Notes under the pieces: model-generated
The model's database searches: none
Told to the model about the DNA's origin: nothing
Seen by the model: only the letters and a program-made list of their open reading frames with translations
In this document: one piece after another, positions 27,465-37,311 of the stretch
Layout of the letters: each line of letters opens with the position of its first letter
How positions within the stretch are numbered: the first letter of the stretch is position 1
Program-made: the position numbers and the translations under genes
Source of the DNA: Calothrix sp. 336/3
GTDB lineage: Bacteria; Cyanobacteriota; Cyanobacteriia; Cyanobacteriales; Nostocaceae
Assembly (NCBI RefSeq): GCF_000734895.2
Contig: NZ_CP011382.1
Location: forward strand, 5,916,491 to 5,980,490
Direction: 5' to 3'
DNA length: 64,000 bases

Positions 27465-28916
27465 GTGCGGAGAGCCAAAGTTGTGAAGTTGCAGCGACCA
27501 ATTTTAGTAGGTGGACTGGGACTATCTTTTAGCCTATGGTTTTTACAGAGTTGGCATGATTCTGTAGGGCAGTTAGGTGAGCTAAGTCTCTTAAGTTTGA
27601 TTGCTGTGGGCGGTGGTTTGTGGCTGTTGAAATATAAACGTGCCAAAGCTGGCAACGACCCCCTAGATAGCATACCAACAAGTCGGGAAATAGTGGAAGA
27701 GGCGATCGCTAAGTCTGAGACAGTTATTTCCTTTCTGGCTCAGGAAGCAGAAAACCACCCCAGTCTGGCAGATTTGCGGGCACAAGCTCAAGATTTATAC
27801 TCCCAGCTAGATAGGGAAAATATCAATGTTGCAGTCACTGGTGGGAAATCAGTGGGGAAAACAACTCTAATTCAAACTTTACAGCCCCATTTCCCCCATA
27901 GCCAATTTCAGGAAACCTCACCTCTGTTGCAGGAAGTCAATCAAGATACACAATCCTTAATAGATGCGAATCAGGCAGATTTTGTCTTATTTCTCACCAA
28001 TGGAGATTTGACAGATTCGGAATATCAAGCTTTGCACCAGGTAAAAGCAACTTCTCAAAGAGCAATGCTGGTGTTCAATAAGCAAGATCAGTATTTGCCA
28101 GAGGAGCGAGCTAGTATTTTCCTCTCCCTTCAGCAACGCTTCCCCCAAACCGTGGCAACTGCTGCATCTCCTTTACCAATCAAGGTTCGCAAACATGGTG
28201 AAGATGGTTCGATTCAAGAGTGGATGGAACAACCTGTACCCGATACACAGCAAATTATCCAGCAGTTGGGGGGAATTATTAGCAATCAAGGGCAACAATT
28301 AGTTTGGGCGACTACCCAAAGACAAGCCTTGTTATTGCAAGCTACTGCTAAGGAATATTTGAACGGTGTGAGGAGCGATCGCGCTACCCCTGTGATTGAA
28401 CAGTATCAATGGATTGCCGCAGCAGCAGCTTTTGCCAATCCCCTACCTGCCTTAGATTTATTAGCAACCGCCGCCATTAACGGTCAAATGGTTGTAGATT
28501 TAGGTCATATTTATCAACAAAAATTCTCCCTAGAGCAAGCCAAAACCGTTGCTGGGGAAATGGGTAGTTTGATGTTGAAACTGGGTTTAGTGGAACTTTC
28601 CACCAAGGCGATCGGCACTGTTTTGAAAACTAATGCGATCACCTACGTTGCTGGTGGTGTGGTTGAGGGTGTCAGTGCTGCATATTTAACTCGGTTAGCA
28701 GGTTTAAGTTTAATTGCCTATTTCCAGGAGCAGGAAATTGCAGTGAATTCTGGAAGTACATTGAACTTAGACAAGCTACGGCAAACTATTCAAAATGTCT
28801 TTCAGGAAAACCAAAAGACAGCATTTATCCAAACTTTCGTACAGCAAGGTGTGAAGCGTTTATTACCAGAAACAACAGACGCAAAACTGATTACTGCTGA
28901 GAATGCAGCTGTTTAG
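27465..28916 (+). CDS. Membrane-associated GTPase with DUF697-type C-terminal domain
   Basis: 483 residues from a GTG at 27465; GGAGGAG lies 14 bases upstream, so a slightly different start is possible. Two hydrophobic stretches near residues 12-28 and 42-56 suggest membrane anchoring. The P-loop GGKSVGKTT is at 126-134 and the G4 motif NKQD about 75 residues later, so a GTPase domain is present. The C-terminal region (about 300-430) with alternating Ala-rich helices resembles the DUF697/YcjF type. Cyanobacteria have several such proteins of unknown function. Confidence 0.78.
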   Translation: MRRAKVVKLQRPILVGGLGLSFSLWFLQSWHDSVGQLGELSLLSLIAVGGGLWLLKYKRAKAGNDPLDSIPTSREIVEEAIAKSETVISFLAQEAENHPSLADLRAQAQDLYSQLDRENINVAVTGGKSVGKTTLIQTLQPHFPHSQFQETSPLLQEVNQDTQSLIDANQADFVLFLTNGDLTDSEYQALHQVKATSQRAMLVFNKQDQYLPEERASIFLSLQQRFPQTVATAASPLPIKVRKHGEDGSIQEWMEQPVPDTQQIIQQLGGIISNQGQQLVWATTQRQALLLQATAKEYLNGVRSDRATPVIEQYQWIAAAAAFANPLPALDLLATAAINGQMVVDLGHIYQQKFSLEQAKTVAGEMGSLMLKLGLVELSTKAIGTVLKTNAITYVAGGVVEGVSAAYLTRLAGLSLIAYFQEQEIAVNSGSTLNLDKLRQTIQNVFQENQKTAFIQTFVQQGVKRLLPETTDAKLITAENAAV

Positions 28917-28992
28917 CACCCAGCGATCGCCTCTTTGTACCGTGAATTCAGAATGAAGGTAGGCGATCGCCTCTCCTTAGGGAAATAAGACT

Positions 28993-30132
28993 ATGACAAT
29001 TGTGGCTGGCGATCGCCCAAATTTCGGAAAAATCTTCTCGTTTTTCTCTGGTGCTGGTTTTCTCGATTTGGGTTTTGAAACTAGTGGTTTTGATATTGTC
29101 TATGTCAATGAAATTTTTTCGCCTTTTCTGGCAGCATACCGCTATTCACGACAACTTTTAAACCTGCCATTACCGGAGTATGGCTATTATTGTGGAGAAG
29201 AGCATGATATTAGTAAATTGCTCCTGGGTACTGCTGCCAACCTTCCAGATTTTATCCAAGATTGCCGCCGCTATCATCATCCTATCGGTTTTATTGGTGG
29301 TCCTCCCTGTCCAGATTTCTCCGTGGGTGGCAAAAATCGCGGACAATTCGGAGATAATGGGAAGCTATCAGCCGCCTATGTGGAATTAATTTGTCATTAC
29401 CAACCGGATTTTTTCCTGTTTGAAAATGTCAAGGGATTATGGAAAACCCACAAGCATCGGTTATTCTTTGAAAGTTTAAAACGTAAATTAAAATTAGCTG
29501 GATACCTCCTGACAACAAAATTGATTAACTGCATCGAGTATGGAGTACCTCAAAATCGAGAAAGGATAATTATTATTGGGTTTAGTCAAAAATTCTGCAC
29601 GTCAAAGGATTCCAGGTTAGATTACCGATTTCCTTGGCATAAATATGTACTTTACAATCAAGAAAAAATCTTCCAGTTACCCTGGATAGAAAAAACCTTA
29701 TTTCAAGAAAATTCTATATTTCCCTGTCCAGAAAATATCATCCCAGAATTAACAGTGGAATATTGGTTTAGAAAAAATCACGTCACTTCCCATCCCAACT
29801 CTCACCATTATTTTCAACCACGGGCTGGTATCACAAAATTGGCTGCCATTGATGAAGGTGATGATTCTGGAAAATCCTACAAACGTCTGCACCGATGGCG
29901 ATTTTCTCCAACCGCTTGTTATGGGAATAATGAAGTTCATTTACATCCCTATAAAATTAGGCGTATTTCTGTTGCTGAAGCATTAGCGATTCAATCCTTA
30001 CCTCAGAAATTTGCTTTACCAGAAAATATGTCATTAACTAATATGTTTAAAACCATTGGGAATGGTGTACCTTATTTCACTGCTAAAGCCATAGCTCAGA
30101 ATATTCGTGATTTTTTAGATGAAAAATTATAG
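28993..30132 (+). CDS. DNA (cytosine-5) methyltransferase, solitary
   Basis: 379 residues, complete. Motif I FSFFSGAGFLDLGFE is at 15-29, motif IV GGPPC at 102-106 with the catalytic Cys106, motif VI ENVKGL at 144-149, motif VIII QNRERI at 187-192, and motif X GNGVPYFTAKAIA near 353-365. The target-recognition region lies between VIII and X (about 200-340). No restriction endonuclease gene is adjacent, so it looks like an orphan methyltransferase. Orphan enzymes are common in filamentous cyanobacteria, some acting on CGATCG inside HIP1, but the target here cannot be read from the sequence. Confidence 0.92.
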   Translation: MTIVAGDRPNFGKIFSFFSGAGFLDLGFETSGFDIVYVNEIFSPFLAAYRYSRQLLNLPLPEYGYYCGEEHDISKLLLGTAANLPDFIQDCRRYHHPIGFIGGPPCPDFSVGGKNRGQFGDNGKLSAAYVELICHYQPDFFLFENVKGLWKTHKHRLFFESLKRKLKLAGYLLTTKLINCIEYGVPQNRERIIIIGFSQKFCTSKDSRLDYRFPWHKYVLYNQEKIFQLPWIEKTLFQENSIFPCPENIIPELTVEYWFRKNHVTSHPNSHHYFQPRAGITKLAAIDEGDDSGKSYKRLHRWRFSPTACYGNNEVHLHPYKIRRISVAEALAIQSLPQKFALPENMSLTNMFKTIGNGVPYFTAKAIAQNIRDFLDEKL

Positions 30133-30352
30133 GGAAATTAAGATATCTACAATACAAAGCTTGCCAGCTTTTGGCATAGGTAATTTAGATGGGTTTGAGT
30201 CAACGACTAATTATCTGAAGTGTGACAATTCGCCGTGATTCACAGAAAGTGGCTGAAGAGCGTCTCCAAAGCCCTAATATTATGTTTTAATTTATTAAAA
30301 ATACCTAATTTTTATTGATAAATGTTAATAATCCACCCGGGGAGTAAAAATC

Positions 30353-31036
30353 ATGGCATCAGACTATCCAGACATTGATATTGCGCCCTACATTGATCAT
30401 GCCTTATTGATGCCCACAGCCACAATAGAGCAGGCGAAACACTGGTGTGAGGAGGCAGATAGATACGGGTTTGCATCTGTCTGTGTTTACCCCACCCATG
30501 TACGACTGGCAGCAGAGTTGCTCCATGGTAAAAAACCAAAGGTTTGTACCGTGATTGGTTTTCCCTCTGGTGCCCATAGTTCGAGTGTCAAATTATACGA
30601 AGCCCAGGAAGCCGTAGAAAATGGTGCAACAGAATTAGACTTAGTAATTAATCTTGGGTGGGTGAAATCTGGGGATACGGAAGCGGTGCATCGAGAAGTT
30701 GCGGAAATTTGTGAGGAATCAGGGCAACCAGTTAAGGTAATATTAGAAACAACTCTGTTAACAGATACTGAGAAACGTTGGGTGGCAGAAGTCTCCATGG
30801 ATGCGGGTGCAGCTTTTTTGAAAACTAGTACAGGGTGGCACGGGGGAGCAACGATCGCCGATATTCGACTGTTAAAAGAAGTTGCCCGCGATCGCGTCGG
30901 AATTAAAGCTTCCGGAGGAATTCGCACCCTGGAACAAGCTTTAGAATTAATTATGGCAGGGGCAACCAGATTGGGTACATCCCGTGGTGTAGATTTGTTA
31001 CGGCAACGCGATAGGCTGGATAAGGAAGAATCTTAA
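30353..31036 (+). CDS. deoC: Deoxyribose-phosphate aldolase
   Basis: 227 residues from ATG 30353 with GGGGAG upstream. DeoC marks are present: YIDHALLMPTAT, VCVYPTHV, VCTVIGFPSG, ELDLVINLGW, the Schiff-base lysine in AFLKTSTGW and the second lysine in VGIKASGGIRT. The enzyme reversibly splits 2-deoxyribose 5-phosphate into glyceraldehyde 3-phosphate and acetaldehyde. It precedes recO on the same strand, with a gap of about 65 bp, so they may be cotranscribed. Confidence 0.97.
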   Translation: MASDYPDIDIAPYIDHALLMPTATIEQAKHWCEEADRYGFASVCVYPTHVRLAAELLHGKKPKVCTVIGFPSGAHSSSVKLYEAQEAVENGATELDLVINLGWVKSGDTEAVHREVAEICEESGQPVKVILETTLLTDTEKRWVAEVSMDAGAAFLKTSTGWHGGATIADIRLLKEVARDRVGIKASGGIRTLEQALELIMAGATRLGTSRGVDLLRQRDRLDKEES

Positions 31037-31102
31037 AAAATATTCAGAGAACAGGGAACAGTTATTTTTTCTACATGAATAACTGATAACCATTGATACA
31101 AA

Positions 31103-32023
31103 ATGAGTAAGACTTATAAAGTAACGGGAATCAACTTAAAGAGTCAGGTATTTGGTGAAGCCGATCGATTAGTGACAGTTTTGACCAAAGAACATGGTTT
31201 AATTAAGGCGATCGCCCCCGGAGCTAGAAAACATCACTCTAGTTTGGGGGGGAGAAGTGGGATGTTTGTTGTTAATGAATTATTGATTGCCAAGGGGCGA
31301 TCGCTAGATAAAATTACCCAAGCTCAAACCATTGAATCCTACCCAGGTTTGGCAAAAGACTTGGGAAAACTTGCTGCTAGTCAATATCTGGCGGAAATTG
31401 CCCTCTGTCAAGCTTTAAGCGAACAACCCCAAGAAGAGTTATTTATCCTACTTAACCAACATTTACAGCGTTTACAAACCATTCCCCCAGGTAATTTAAA
31501 TAGTATTATTGCTTACCTGAGTCACGGAATTTATCAACTTCTAGCCCTAGCAGGGTTTACTCCCCAAGTTAACCAATGTTGTCTCTCACAAGTGATGATA
31601 GAAGTAGACACCAATAATCCCCATTGGCAAGTTGGTTTTAGCGTCAATGCTGGGGGGATTGTCTGTTTAAGTGCGTGGGAAGCCATGAAAACAGCAGCAA
31701 AGCCAGAGCAAACAGCACAATTACCAGTAATTAGCGAGACTAGGAGTACATACCCCACCACCGCAGTACCATCCCCCAACTATGAAATTGTTGATCATCA
31801 ACAAGAATTACCCAAAATCACCCGTCGTTTAAAAATCCCAGAATTTCACCTGCTCCAGCAGTTGTCACAACCAGAGATAATGCAAGATACGGCAACAGAA
31901 AATGCTTGGTTATCGATTGAGCAAATTTTGCGCCAGTATGCTCAGTATCACTTTGGTAATATTATTCGCTCTGCCACTCTGATAGATTCATATTTTGCTG
32001 CTAACCATGATGCAACCGTCTGA
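31103..32023 (+). CDS. recO: DNA repair protein RecO
   Basis: 306 residues from ATG 31103. The N-terminal OB-fold (TGINLKSQVFGEADRLVTVLTKEHGLIKAIAPGARK) and the helical C-terminal domain are typical of RecO, which with RecR loads RecA onto SSB-coated DNA. A family Cys motif region is reduced to NQCCLS. A non-conserved insert of about 40 residues (about 205-245, TYPTTAVPSPNY) is present. Its end overlaps the start of the MFS gene. Confidence 0.93.
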   Translation: MSKTYKVTGINLKSQVFGEADRLVTVLTKEHGLIKAIAPGARKHHSSLGGRSGMFVVNELLIAKGRSLDKITQAQTIESYPGLAKDLGKLAASQYLAEIALCQALSEQPQEELFILLNQHLQRLQTIPPGNLNSIIAYLSHGIYQLLALAGFTPQVNQCCLSQVMIEVDTNNPHWQVGFSVNAGGIVCLSAWEAMKTAAKPEQTAQLPVISETRSTYPTTAVPSPNYEIVDHQQELPKITRRLKIPEFHLLQQLSQPEIMQDTATENAWLSIEQILRQYAQYHFGNIIRSATLIDSYFAANHDATV

Positions 32024-33575
32024 TTTGGAAACTAAATTTATCTCACCCTTACCCAGTCATGGCAAAAAACACAATCGGACAACAACACCTAAATTACCGA
32101 ACCATTTAAGTGTTGTCAAAAGTACAGATGAGATTCACCATTCTGAGAATTCTCCCCCCAACTTTACCGACAACTGTAAATCCCTGACATCAAACCACAA
32201 GGATAATCAGGCTGATACTGGGGAGATATGCACTAAAGTTATAGAAAAGGGCGATCGCCCCAGTCAATCAAATATTGATGGTAAAGGGACGCAGGGATTT
32301 TTACCAGTACTGCAAAACCCTAATTTCCTCTCTCTATGGGGAGGACAGGTATTTTGTCAACTGGCAGATAAAGTTTATCTGGTATTAATGATTGCTCTGA
32401 TTCATACCCAATTCCACCGGGGAGAAGAGACAATTAGTGCCTGGGTATCAGTACTGATGATGGCTTTTACAATTCCTGCGGTGTTGTTCGGTTCCCTTGC
32501 TGGGGTATTTGTAGATCGTTGGTCAAAAAAAGCTGTATTAGTAGCAACAAATATTTGTCGGGGAATTTTAGTTTTGGGAATTCCCGGTTTATTGTGGTTA
32601 ACCCGCGATTGGCAACCTATTGGTAAATTTCCCGTCGGTTTTGCCATTATTTTAGGCGTAACATTCTTAGTTTCCACCCTGACACAATTTTTTGCCCCCG
32701 CAGAGCAAGCAGCAATTCCCCTAGTCGTACCCGAAGAAAATTTACTCTCTGCCAATTCCCTATACACCACAACCATGATGGCATCTGTAATCGTCGGTTT
32801 TGCCATTGGGGAACCACTGTTAGCAGCTGCGGATAGTTTGTGGTTCCGTATTGGAGGTAGCGATGGTTTTGGCAAAGAATTACTTGTCGGTGGTAGTTAC
32901 GCGATCGCGGGTTTGATTCTCCTCCTCCTTGTCACCCACGAAAAACCCCAAGCACAAGAGAAAGAATCACCCCATGTTTTTGCTGACTTACGTGACGGTT
33001 TCCTTTACCTCAAAGAAAATATCCGTCTGCGCAATGCTTTGATTCAACTAGTGATTCTCTTTTCCGTATTTGCTGCACTCACAGTTTTAGCAGTCAGTAT
33101 TGCCGAAGTTATTCCTGATATCAAACCCGAACAATTTGGTTTCCTCCTCGCAGCAGGTGGAGTAGGAATTGCTCTGGGAGCAACATCCTTAGGAAATTTG
33201 GGACAAAGATTTTCCTTTACCCAACTCAGTTTAATTGGTTGCGCTGGTATGACAGTTGCTCTGACAGGTTTATCTATCTTCACCCAACAACTGTGGATGG
33301 TTCTAATCCTAATCACCTTAGTCGGTGTCTTTGGTGCGTTAGTCGGTATTCCTATGCAAACCACCATCCAAACCGAAACACCACCAGAAATGCGGGGCAA
33401 AGTTTTCGGTTTACAAAATAACGTCATTAATATTGCTCTCTCCCTACCCTTGGCTTTAGCTGGTGTGGCAGAAACCTTTGTGGGATTAAGAACCGTCTTT
33501 TTGGGACTAGCAGTTATTGTCCTCCTTGGTGGCGTGTTTACCTGGTACAATTCTCCCAGGTCTTCCTCAAACTAG
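32007..33575 (+). CDS. Major facilitator superfamily transporter with long hydrophilic N-terminus
   Basis: 522 residues from ATG 32007, overlapping recO by 17 bp; the frame is also open from a TTG at 31995. The first ~95 residues are hydrophilic and low in conservation. Then follow 10-12 membrane helices beginning at FLSLWGGQVFCQLADKVYLV, with the MFS loop VDRWSKKAVL between helices 2 and 3. The pattern fits the MFS_3/enterobactin exporter-like group. The substrate is unknown. The overlap suggests coupling to recO, although a functional link is not expected. Confidence 0.85.
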   Translation: MMQPSDLETKFISPLPSHGKKHNRTTTPKLPNHLSVVKSTDEIHHSENSPPNFTDNCKSLTSNHKDNQADTGEICTKVIEKGDRPSQSNIDGKGTQGFLPVLQNPNFLSLWGGQVFCQLADKVYLVLMIALIHTQFHRGEETISAWVSVLMMAFTIPAVLFGSLAGVFVDRWSKKAVLVATNICRGILVLGIPGLLWLTRDWQPIGKFPVGFAIILGVTFLVSTLTQFFAPAEQAAIPLVVPEENLLSANSLYTTTMMASVIVGFAIGEPLLAAADSLWFRIGGSDGFGKELLVGGSYAIAGLILLLLVTHEKPQAQEKESPHVFADLRDGFLYLKENIRLRNALIQLVILFSVFAALTVLAVSIAEVIPDIKPEQFGFLLAAGGVGIALGATSLGNLGQRFSFTQLSLIGCAGMTVALTGLSIFTQQLWMVLILITLVGVFGALVGIPMQTTIQTETPPEMRGKVFGLQNNVINIALSLPLALAGVAETFVGLRTVFLGLAVIVLLGGVFTWYNSPRSSSN

Positions 33576-33973
33576 AGAAAACTATATCCTCAGAACCAGC
33601 CCAAATTCTATCCTCAATCCAAGTCGATGGTTTCATGGTAGACTAATTCCAGTCACTGACTAGGACGCTATTCTTACTGCTACCATTTTGCGGTATTCAT
33701 CGAACTTAACCAATCTTTTGTCGAGTCAAAAAAGTCTGCGATCGCCAAGGTTAGACTTTACCCCATAGCTTATCGGTATTGATTGTGAAAACTTGACTCT
33801 GCATCAACAATTTGTTCATCACAAGTTGACACAGAAGATTAACAAAATGGCGACAATCAAGAATTAGGAGACAATCATCTCACCTCTGGTTTGTCACCTC
33901 TATTAAATAGAAGTAAATAGCTGATAAAAAATCATAAACTATTTTCGCTTTACCTAATTTAGTAAAACAGAGA
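33576..33973. other. Intergenic region before the GT4 gene
   Basis: 398 bp with no gene or clear repeat. One near-HIP1 site (TGCGATCGCC) lies near 33738. The AT-rich final 100 bp should hold the promoter of the glycosyltransferase gene. Confidence 0.4.
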
Positions 33974-35128
33974 ATGCGTATAGCCTGGATTGGAAAAAAA
34001 TCGCCATTTTGTGGTAATGTCACCTACAGTCGAGAGATTACCAATGCTTTACTAGACCGGGGACATCAAGTCAGTTTTCTGCACTTTGCCCAAGAAGAAA
34101 GGGAACCAGATAATTGGCCCAAGTTTCAAGAAGTTTCCCTACCATTCATTTATAAGTCACAGGTTTATACAATTCCCACCCTGAAGGCAACTAAGGTATT
34201 AAGCGAATCTTTAGAACGTCTGCAACCGGACATTGTTCACGCTTCATTAACTTTGTCTCCCCTTGATTTTATTCTCCCCGAAATCTGTGAAGAATTAAAT
34301 TTGCCCCTAGTCGCCACTTTCCATACACCTTTTGCTGGCAAGGGAGCTAAATTGATTTCTGGTACTCAGTTACTGGCGTATCAACTCTATGCACCCTTTT
34401 TGGGACAATATGATCGCGTGATTGTCTTCTCCCAATTGCAGCGAGACTTACTGGGAAAAATGGGTGTACCCCTAGAAAATATTGCGATTATCCCTAACGG
34501 AGTCGATATCAACAAGTATTACCCTGCTCCGACACCTTCCCTCAAGGAAGAATTTCAAGCAGAACGTTTGTTTTTATACCAGGGACGTTTAGCTCCAGAA
34601 AAGAATGTGGAAGCTTTACTCCGAGCCTGGAAACAGGCAAAGATGGCACCAACTAGTAAACTATTAATTGTAGGTGATGGTCCCCTACGCTCGTCCCTGG
34701 AACCATTCTATGGTGAAGATTATGGAGTCTATTGGTTAGGTTTCATCGCAGAAGAGCAGCGCAGAATCGAGCTTTTGCGAGGAGCTGACGTATTTATTTT
34801 ACCATCTTTAGTAGAAGGTTTATCCCTATCATTACTAGAAGCTATGGCTTGTGGTAAAGCTTGTTTAGCAACTGATGTCGGTGCTGATGGGGAAGTATTA
34901 GAGGGTGGAGCGGGAATTGTTCTCAGTACTAAAACTGTGCGATCGCAACTACGCACCCTCCTCCCCCTATTTCAGGATCACCCAGAAATGACAACAGTAT
35001 TAGGGGAAAAAGCTAGAAATCGGATTTTAGAACGTTACACCCTCAGTAATAACATTACCCATCTCGAACGACTTTATGAAGAAGTGTTAAAACAACGGAG
35101 TTTTATGCATCTCAGTCGCGGAGCTTAG
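33974..35128 (+). CDS. Glycosyltransferase family 4 protein
   Basis: 384 residues from ATG 33974. The acceptor-domain start MRIAWIGKKSPFCGNVTYSREI has the Gly-rich loop of GT-B enzymes. The donor domain shows IPNGVDINKYYP, FLYQGRLAPEKNVEALLRAW, LLIVGDGPLR and the E-x7-E motif in LPSLVEGLSLSLLEAMACG. It resembles glycolipid mannosyl- or glucosyltransferases of the GT4 family, but the donor cannot be fixed. It converges with the ABC exporter gene. Confidence 0.9.
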   Translation: MRIAWIGKKSPFCGNVTYSREITNALLDRGHQVSFLHFAQEEREPDNWPKFQEVSLPFIYKSQVYTIPTLKATKVLSESLERLQPDIVHASLTLSPLDFILPEICEELNLPLVATFHTPFAGKGAKLISGTQLLAYQLYAPFLGQYDRVIVFSQLQRDLLGKMGVPLENIAIIPNGVDINKYYPAPTPSLKEEFQAERLFLYQGRLAPEKNVEALLRAWKQAKMAPTSKLLIVGDGPLRSSLEPFYGEDYGVYWLGFIAEEQRRIELLRGADVFILPSLVEGLSLSLLEAMACGKACLATDVGADGEVLEGGAGIVLSTKTVRSQLRTLLPLFQDHPEMTTVLGEKARNRILERYTLSNNITHLERLYEEVLKQRSFMHLSRGA

Positions 35129-35151
35129 AGGGATAAATTGGGAGTACATTA

Positions 35152-36972
35152 CTAATCTAATAACTCTCCCGTTTCTTGTAATGCGTGCAAACGATGGTAA
35201 ATACCACCATGTTGTAAAAGTTGCTCGTGGTTGCCAACTTCGATAATCTTGCCTTGGTCAAGGACTACTATCTTATCAGCTTCCCGTACCGTACTTAAAC
35301 GGTGAGCAATGACGATGGTGGTGCGGGTTCCTTGGAGCGATCGCATCGCTAATTGAATTGCTCTTTCCGACTCATAATCTAAACTTGAAGTCGCTTCATC
35401 AAAAACCAGTACATCTGGTTCTACTAGTAAAGCACGAGCAATCCCTAAACGTTGTCTCTGTCCACCAGATAGCCTCACACCCCGCTCACCAACTACGGTA
35501 TAGTAACCCTGGGGTAAATGTTGAATTACCTCATCTAGTCTGGCAATTTTACAAGCAGCTTCTACCTGAGCAAAACTAGCGTGGGGTTTCCCATATTTCA
35601 GGTTATCCAAAACTGTACCGTTGAATACGTCCACTTCCTGGTGAACGATCGCCAGTCTTCTTCTGTAACCTCCCACATCCAGATTTTTGATATCTTGCCC
35701 ATCAATCAGAATTTCTCCCTGATTCGGTTCAAAATACCGCAGCAACAGCTTAACTAAGGTAGATTTTCCGGAACCGGAACGTCCCACCAATGCTACAGTT
35801 TGATAGGGTTCAATTAGTAAATTAATCCCATGTAAAACCTGGCGATCGGCTTCGTAACCAAAATTCACCCCAGAAAATTCGATTTTGCCGCTAAATTTAT
35901 AGGGTGAAGCCTGATTTTTCTCAGGTTCTAGTAAACCTACACTATCGATACCTGCGGGTTCATTGAGAAACTCGTGGTACCGCAACATGGAACTATAACG
36001 ACGAGCAAAAACCTCTGCCAAATTACTAATCGGCTCTAACTCTGCATAAGCCATACTAGACAGAGTTAGGGTCATAATAAAATGACCTAAGGAAATTCTA
36101 CCATTAACCGTCGCTGCTAAGGTTAAACCCAAAATACTAAAGACACAAAACTGAATCACTGTTCTTTGCCAAGTACTGAGTCGGGTATAACCTTTGTGAA
36201 TTCGGTAATCAACTACTGTCAGTTCCCTCTGAAAACGTTGTTTCTGTCGCTGTAATTCCTTAGCTTCCGTTGCAAAAGCTTTGACTGTCTTAATATTCGT
36301 AATTAACTCAGATGTGCGACTTTCCGTATTCTCCATGTACTTATCTAAGTTACCCTCATGCCAAATAATCTTTTGCAAATCCTTGAGAGTAACTGTCAGG
36401 ATGACAACGAAAGATATCAGATATAGGATAGCGATTCGCCATTCAATCAGCCAGATAAAAGCAAAGATTCCCACTACACGAGCTAGCTTGGGAATTAATT
36501 GTCCGGCAATTTCTGGATAAGTCCATGTATGATTAGCAATACCCCTAGCTACCCGACCAGAGATTCTTCCAGGGTTGTTTTCATCGTAGAATTCTAGGGG
36601 TAAGGTGAGAATTTTGGCAATTGTTTGACCATTGTGATCTCGTCTTGCCCGCAAAGCAATATCCCAATGGAACCATACAGTTAACCAGGGTTGGGTTGGC
36701 GCACGTACTACAGTCGCCAGAAAAATTATACCGAGTAATACACCCAAGGATAGCGTATTATTCACAGGATAATTAATGGTTTCACCCAAGAAGGCGATCG
36801 CCATCCCCAGGGGTTTATCTAACGGTTGACTTGACAATACATTGAGAATTTGCCCAATCGCGTAGGGTACAACTAAATCGATAATTTCGTAGAGGCTGGC
36901 AGCCACTATACTAAATACACTGATTCGCCAGTAGGGACGAAAATAACCAATTATGTCCCAAAATTTTGCCAT
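35152..36972 (-). CDS. ABC transporter, fused permease/ATPase (exporter type)
   Basis: 606 residues from ATG 36972. The transmembrane domain covers about residues 1-320 with six helices. The nucleotide-binding domain has Walker A GRSGSGKST near 393-401, Q-loop, signature LSGGQRQR, Walker B VLVFDEATSSLD and H-loop IVIAHRLSTV. The half-transporter would work as a dimer in the plasma membrane. Lipid, peptide or drug export are all possible; the adjacent glycosyltransferase is convergent, so it gives no operon evidence. Confidence 0.93.
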   Translation of the reverse strand: MAKFWDIIGYFRPYWRISVFSIVAASLYEIIDLVVPYAIGQILNVLSSQPLDKPLGMAIAFLGETINYPVNNTLSLGVLLGIIFLATVVRAPTQPWLTVWFHWDIALRARRDHNGQTIAKILTLPLEFYDENNPGRISGRVARGIANHTWTYPEIAGQLIPKLARVVGIFAFIWLIEWRIAILYLISFVVILTVTLKDLQKIIWHEGNLDKYMENTESRTSELITNIKTVKAFATEAKELQRQKQRFQRELTVVDYRIHKGYTRLSTWQRTVIQFCVFSILGLTLAATVNGRISLGHFIMTLTLSSMAYAELEPISNLAEVFARRYSSMLRYHEFLNEPAGIDSVGLLEPEKNQASPYKFSGKIEFSGVNFGYEADRQVLHGINLLIEPYQTVALVGRSGSGKSTLVKLLLRYFEPNQGEILIDGQDIKNLDVGGYRRRLAIVHQEVDVFNGTVLDNLKYGKPHASFAQVEAACKIARLDEVIQHLPQGYYTVVGERGVRLSGGQRQRLGIARALLVEPDVLVFDEATSSLDYESERAIQLAMRSLQGTRTTIVIAHRLSTVREADKIVVLDQGKIIEVGNHEQLLQHGGIYHRLHALQETGELLD

Positions 36973-37016
36973 GATGCACTGAACTCACTTGAGCTTCTCT
37001 GAAATTTCATACTACA

Positions 37017-37175
37017 TTGATACTACAAAATAGTCAAGAACTATTAAGTGGCGAAATCAAAGAACCTTCTCTATATACAAGCAGGTGTGCTGGTTGTGGT
37101 GATTTGGATAAACTGCCATTGCCAGAAGAAAAGCAAAATATTACTAAATGTAAACAGATTGATAACTTTTGCTAA
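37017..37175 (+). CDS. Possible small Cys-containing ORF
   Basis: A 52-codon frame opens at a TTG (37017) and ends at TAA 37173-37175. It encodes four Cys, including CAGCG and a C-terminal NFC. Residue use is plausible for a small metal-binding or redox protein, but there is no ATG, no strong Shine-Dalgarno and no known family. It lies in the 339-bp gap between the ABC exporter and the next gene. It may instead be a gene remnant or chance frame. Confidence 0.2.
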   Translation: MILQNSQELLSGEIKEPSLYTSRCAGCGDLDKLPLPEEKQNITKCKQIDNFC

Positions 37176-37311
37176 ATATAATTGCTTTGTCCACAGCAAT
37201 CATTAAATACTAGAAACTGTAGCTAGCCTCCTGCTAATTTTCTGAAGCTAGACTCCATAGGTCTTTGGGGTCTGCTTCTACTCCAGAAATTTCACCCAAT
37301 CAATATCACCT

